Positions 12,270 through 14,303 of a stretch of DNA of 14,303 nt are shown piece by piece. Position 1 is the first letter of the stretch. Every line of letters begins with the position of its first letter. The stretch is from an uncultured Chloroflexota bacterium (GTDB lineage Bacteria > Chloroflexota > Anaerolineae > Anaerolineales > Villigracilaceae). The notes beneath the pieces are model-generated. The model saw only the letters and a program-made list of their open reading frames with translations, was not told where the DNA came from and did not search any database. Position numbers and translations under genes: made by a program. The stretch is from NCBI GenBank assembly GCA_903837815.1, contig CAILWD010000153.1, positions 1 to 14,303 of the forward strand. The letters are read 5' to 3'.

Positions 12270-13844
12270 ATGTCCCTTCTTTCGAAACTCCAAGACGACC
12301 CGCTGCTGGGAAAGGTAATTCGTTCCAGCGGGGCGTTGTTCAGCGCGAACAGCCTCAGTCTGGGATTAAGCGTGATTCAAAGCGTCCTCGCCGCCCGCCT
12401 GCTAGGACCTGCCGGCTTCGGGCTGGTTGCCATCGTGACGGGCTACGCCACCACCGTGAACGGGTTTCTCTCCTTCCGCATGAGCGAGTTGGTGGTGCGC
12501 TACGGCGGAGAGTATCTCGAAAAAAATGAGAAGGACAAAGTCGCTGCGCTGGTCAAATTTGCGGCTCTGCTCGAAGGGACAGTTTCCCTGCTGGCTTTTC
12601 TGGCAGTGGCGGCGACGGCAACCCTCGCCGCCCGGTACATCGCCAAGACACCCGACACCGCCGCGCTTTTCATCATTTACAGCCTCGGCTTGCTGGCAAA
12701 TTTCAACACCGAGACTTCCACAGGCGTTTTGCAAATATTGGGGAAAATCAAATATCAAGGCATTCTCAACCTCATCCAAAGCCTGCTGACGGCGGGACTC
12801 ATCGCCTTTGCGTTTTTCACACACGGAAGTTTGCAACTGGTCTTGTTTGCCTACCTCGCGGGAAAAACCGCGCTTGGGCTTGGTATTTTTTCCACCGCGC
12901 TTTTCCAACTGACAAAAAGGCTGGGACGCCGGTGGTGGCATTATCCTGTCATTGCGAGGAGGGCGCTTTTCCCGACGAAGCAATCTCACAACGCGGCAAA
13001 CAGCAACCTTGTCTCGATAAACTGGGAAACAAAGCGAACCACGGAGACACCGAGACACAGAGGAAAAAAACTCCGTGCCTTCGTGCCTCAGTGGTTAGAA
13101 ACTTCAAAAATCTTCGCGTTTGGCGCGTTTTTTGCAAGGCGACAGTATGATGAGCCGGGGATTGCTTCGGGCGAAAACCAAGAGCGCCCTCGCAGTGACA
13201 TGGATTTCCGCGAACTCTTCAAATTTGCGTTCACCTCCAACCTGAGCGCAACCGCCATTTTGGTCTTCCGCGAGAGCGAGATTCTTTGGGTGGGATATTT
13301 CCTCACCAGCGAGGCGGCGGGGTTTTACAAAGCGGCGTATGCCATCGTCAGTTTGCTTGCCGTCCCCGCCAACCCGTTCATCCTGACCACCTATCCCGAA
13401 ATCAACAAACTCGTTGTGCAAAAGAATTGGGCGCGGCTCAAGGACTTCCTCAAGAAAATCACAACCGTATCCGCCGCGCTCAACCTTGCGCTTGCCGCTG
13501 TCTTTGTCATCTTCGGCAAATGGCTGCTTTCGATTTACGGCGCAGACTACGCCGCCGCCTACCCCGCCCTGCTGGCGTTGCTCGTTGGCTTCACATTCAA
13601 CTACATCCTCTTTTGGAATCGTCCGCTGTTGCTTTCGCTGGGACTGCCCGCCTTTCCGCTGCAAGCCACCGTCGCGGCAGGGCTTGCCAAACTGGCGCTT
13701 GCCTTTCCGCTTGTGCCGCGTTTTGGATACGTTGCCGAAGCCGCGCTTTTGTCCTTTTATTACGTCACGTCCGTCGGGGCGATTGTCCTGCGCGGTGTGA
13801 ACGAAATCCATTATCAGGAAAATTTGAACCGCCAAGATCGCTAA
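12270..13844 (+). CDS. Wzx-type polysaccharide flippase with an in-frame repeat insertion
   Basis: 524 residues. The start at MSLLSKLQDDPLLGKVIRSS is preferred because upstream in-frame sequence overlaps the opposite gene. The N-terminal half (about 15-225) has GALFSANSLSLGLSV and ARLLGPAGFGLVAI, typical of the polysaccharide-transport (MATE/MVF superfamily) fold; the C-terminal half (312-515) has SEILWVGYFLTSEAAGFYKA and similar helices. Residues 227-310 are a hydrophilic, basic stretch encoded by palindromic repeats (12947-13200); without it the protein would be about 440 residues, the usual size. It lies in the central loop between the two helix bundles, where it may be tolerated. Known relatives flip undecaprenyl-linked glycans across the membrane. 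The last residues and stop come from another repeat. The glycosyltransferase next door supports a surface-polysaccharide locus. Confidence 0.85.
   Translation: MSLLSKLQDDPLLGKVIRSSGALFSANSLSLGLSVIQSVLAARLLGPAGFGLVAIVTGYATTVNGFLSFRMSELVVRYGGEYLEKNEKDKVAALVKFAALLEGTVSLLAFLAVAATATLAARYIAKTPDTAALFIIYSLGLLANFNTETSTGVLQILGKIKYQGILNLIQSLLTAGLIAFAFFTHGSLQLVLFAYLAGKTALGLGIFSTALFQLTKRLGRRWWHYPVIARRALFPTKQSHNAANSNLVSINWETKRTTETPRHRGKKLRAFVPQWLETSKIFAFGAFFARRQYDEPGIASGENQERPRSDMDFRELFKFAFTSNLSATAILVFRESEILWVGYFLTSEAAGFYKAAYAIVSLLAVPANPFILTTYPEINKLVVQKNWARLKDFLKKITTVSAALNLALAAVFVIFGKWLLSIYGADYAAAYPALLALLVGFTFNYILFWNRPLLLSLGLPAFPLQATVAAGLAKLALAFPLVPRFGYVAEAALLSFYYVTSVGAIVLRGVNEIHYQENLNRQDR
12947..13200. 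repeat. Composite palindromic repeat inside the flippase gene
   Basis: The outer arms are inverted copies: TGTCATTGCGAGG through GAAGCAATCTC (12947-12987), and at 13160-13200 the complement reading TGTCACTGCGAGGGCGCT through GAAGCAATCCC. Between them is another palindrome (13037-13096) and a segment near 13109-13134 resembling the third repeat type at 13828-13921. Length is about 254 bp; no clear target duplication is seen, so exact ends are uncertain. Confidence 0.85.
13037..13096. repeat. 60-bp palindrome nested in the composite element
   Basis: The left arm AACCACGGAGACACCGAGAC is imperfectly complementary to the right arm, which ends CTCAGTGGTT, around an A-rich centre (13064-13070). It resembles a dispersed repeat type of the form ACCACGGAGRCAC common in bacterial intergenic DNA, from general recall. 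Confidence 0.75.
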
Positions 13845-13921
13845 GGTCGCGAAGAAAACAAAAAACTTTGCGTTCTCCCTAGCACTGCCCGCCAGGGCAA
13901 GTGTCGCGTACTTTGCGGTGG
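13828..13921. repeat. Palindromic repeat spanning the flippase stop and the GT4 leader
   Basis: ACCGCCAAGATCGC (13828-13841) is imperfectly complementary to GCGTACTTTGCGGTGG (13906-13921). The inside contains a second small hairpin, ACTGCCC with GGGCAAGT (13884-13902 region), perhaps a nested insertion. The last five codons and the stop of the flippase lie in the left arm; the right arm supplies GGTGG, a possible weak Shine-Dalgarno 9 nt before the next ATG. Confidence 0.7.
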
Positions 13922-13929
13922 AAAAAATT

Positions 13930-14303
13930 ATGAAAATCGCGCTCATCACTAATTCACGAATCCCATCGCTGACCGCCAATTCGATTCAGGCGATGAAGGT
14001 GGCGCAGGCGCTCATGCAGTTGGGGCATGATTTGCGGATGTTTGCCCCTGCGGAGACCAAACCCGTGCCGACGGAATCCCTGCTCGCCCATTACGGCTTA
14101 CAACTCGCCCCGCCCCTCGATTTGATTCCATCCATCAGGCTGTTCAAACGCCTCGACTTTGTTGTCCGCGCCCAACATGCCGCCGAAAAATTTGGCGCGG
14201 AATTAATCTACACCTGGATTCCGCAGTCCGCTGTGTTTGCCTTGATGCGCCAAGACCCTGTCGTCCTCGAAATGCACGCGGACGTGGCTGGAAATGGCGC
14301 GTG
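13930..14303 (+). CDS. GT4-family glycosyltransferase (N-terminal part, cut by window edge)
   Basis: 124 visible residues from the ATG at 13930, open to the window end. MKIALITNSRIPSLTANSIQ followed by AMKVAQALMQLGHDLRMFAP is the typical first beta-alpha unit of a GT-B, family 4 glycosyltransferase (acceptor-side Rossmann domain). LIYTWIPQSAVFAL and VVLEMHAD continue the expected strand-helix pattern (E-x-H near residue 116). Known GT4 enzymes use nucleotide sugars in cell-surface glycan assembly at the cytoplasmic membrane face. The catalytic E-x7-E region lies beyond the window. It follows the flippase by 85 bp of repeat DNA and is probably co-transcribed with it. Donor and acceptor cannot be told. 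Confidence 0.85.
   Translation, partial: MKIALITNSRIPSLTANSIQAMKVAQALMQLGHDLRMFAPAETKPVPTESLLAHYGLQLAPPLDLIPSIRLFKRLDFVVRAQHAAEKFGAELIYTWIPQSAVFALMRQDPVVLEMHADVAGNGA

Noticed and set aside
10654..13921. CRISPR array from repeated motifs
   Set aside because: The repeats are few, palindromic, of different families and irregularly spaced, with no uniform spacers and no cas genes.
13104..13979. 291-codon minus-strand frame across the flippase end
   Set aside because: It crosses the repeat and the flippase C-terminal half in antisense; composition is low-complexity and no domain is seen.

Overview
The window reads as a piece of a moderately GC-rich bacterial chromosome, most likely an anaerobic or wastewater-type Chloroflexota (Anaerolineae). 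The grounds are a mevalonate-pathway kinase, a UbiA-type polyprenyl-phosphate phosphoribosyltransferase homologue, long families of palindromic intergenic repeats, and many -10 boxes placed 6-7 nt before start codons. The taxonomy is inference from gene content only.

Layout. (1) 1-2908, minus strand: a likely operon of a CcmC-like membrane protein, an MFS transporter and a RimJ/RimL-type acetyltransferase, followed by the 5' part of rlmB (23S rRNA 2'-O-methyltransferase), which has its own -10 box and runs off the left edge. (2) 2909-6160: a divergent promoter region, then a yybP-ykoY (manganese) riboswitch with an intrinsic terminator in front of a SERCA-like P-type cation ATPase, closed by a bidirectional terminator. 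(3) 6185-8827, minus strand: a TlyA-type rRNA methyltransferase, an FHA-GAF-cyclase-fold protein with a degenerate active site, and a double zinc-ribbon protein coupled to it. (4) 8857-11535, plus strand: a UbiA-family DPPR-synthase-like enzyme whose stop overlaps the start of a mevalonate kinase, then an uncharacterised multi-pass membrane protein. (5) 11737-12138, minus: a small conserved-looking protein of unknown function. (6) 12270-14303, plus: a Wzx-type flippase and the start of a GT4 glycosyltransferase, probably the edge of a surface-polysaccharide locus.

The most unusual items are four. The flippase gene carries an approximately 254-bp composite palindromic repeat that stays in frame and adds about 84 residues to its central loop; a second repeat supplies its stop codon and most of the next gene's leader. 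Six transcription starts look leaderless or nearly so, including a 29-bp divergent promoter shared by tlyA and the ubiA-like gene. The riboswitch has an alternative hairpin that suggests a switching logic worth testing. A signalling protein has lost most catalytic residues of its class III cyclase domain. I see no CRISPR array, tRNA, rRNA, transposase gene or recognisable defence system, and I do not claim a new multi-gene system here.
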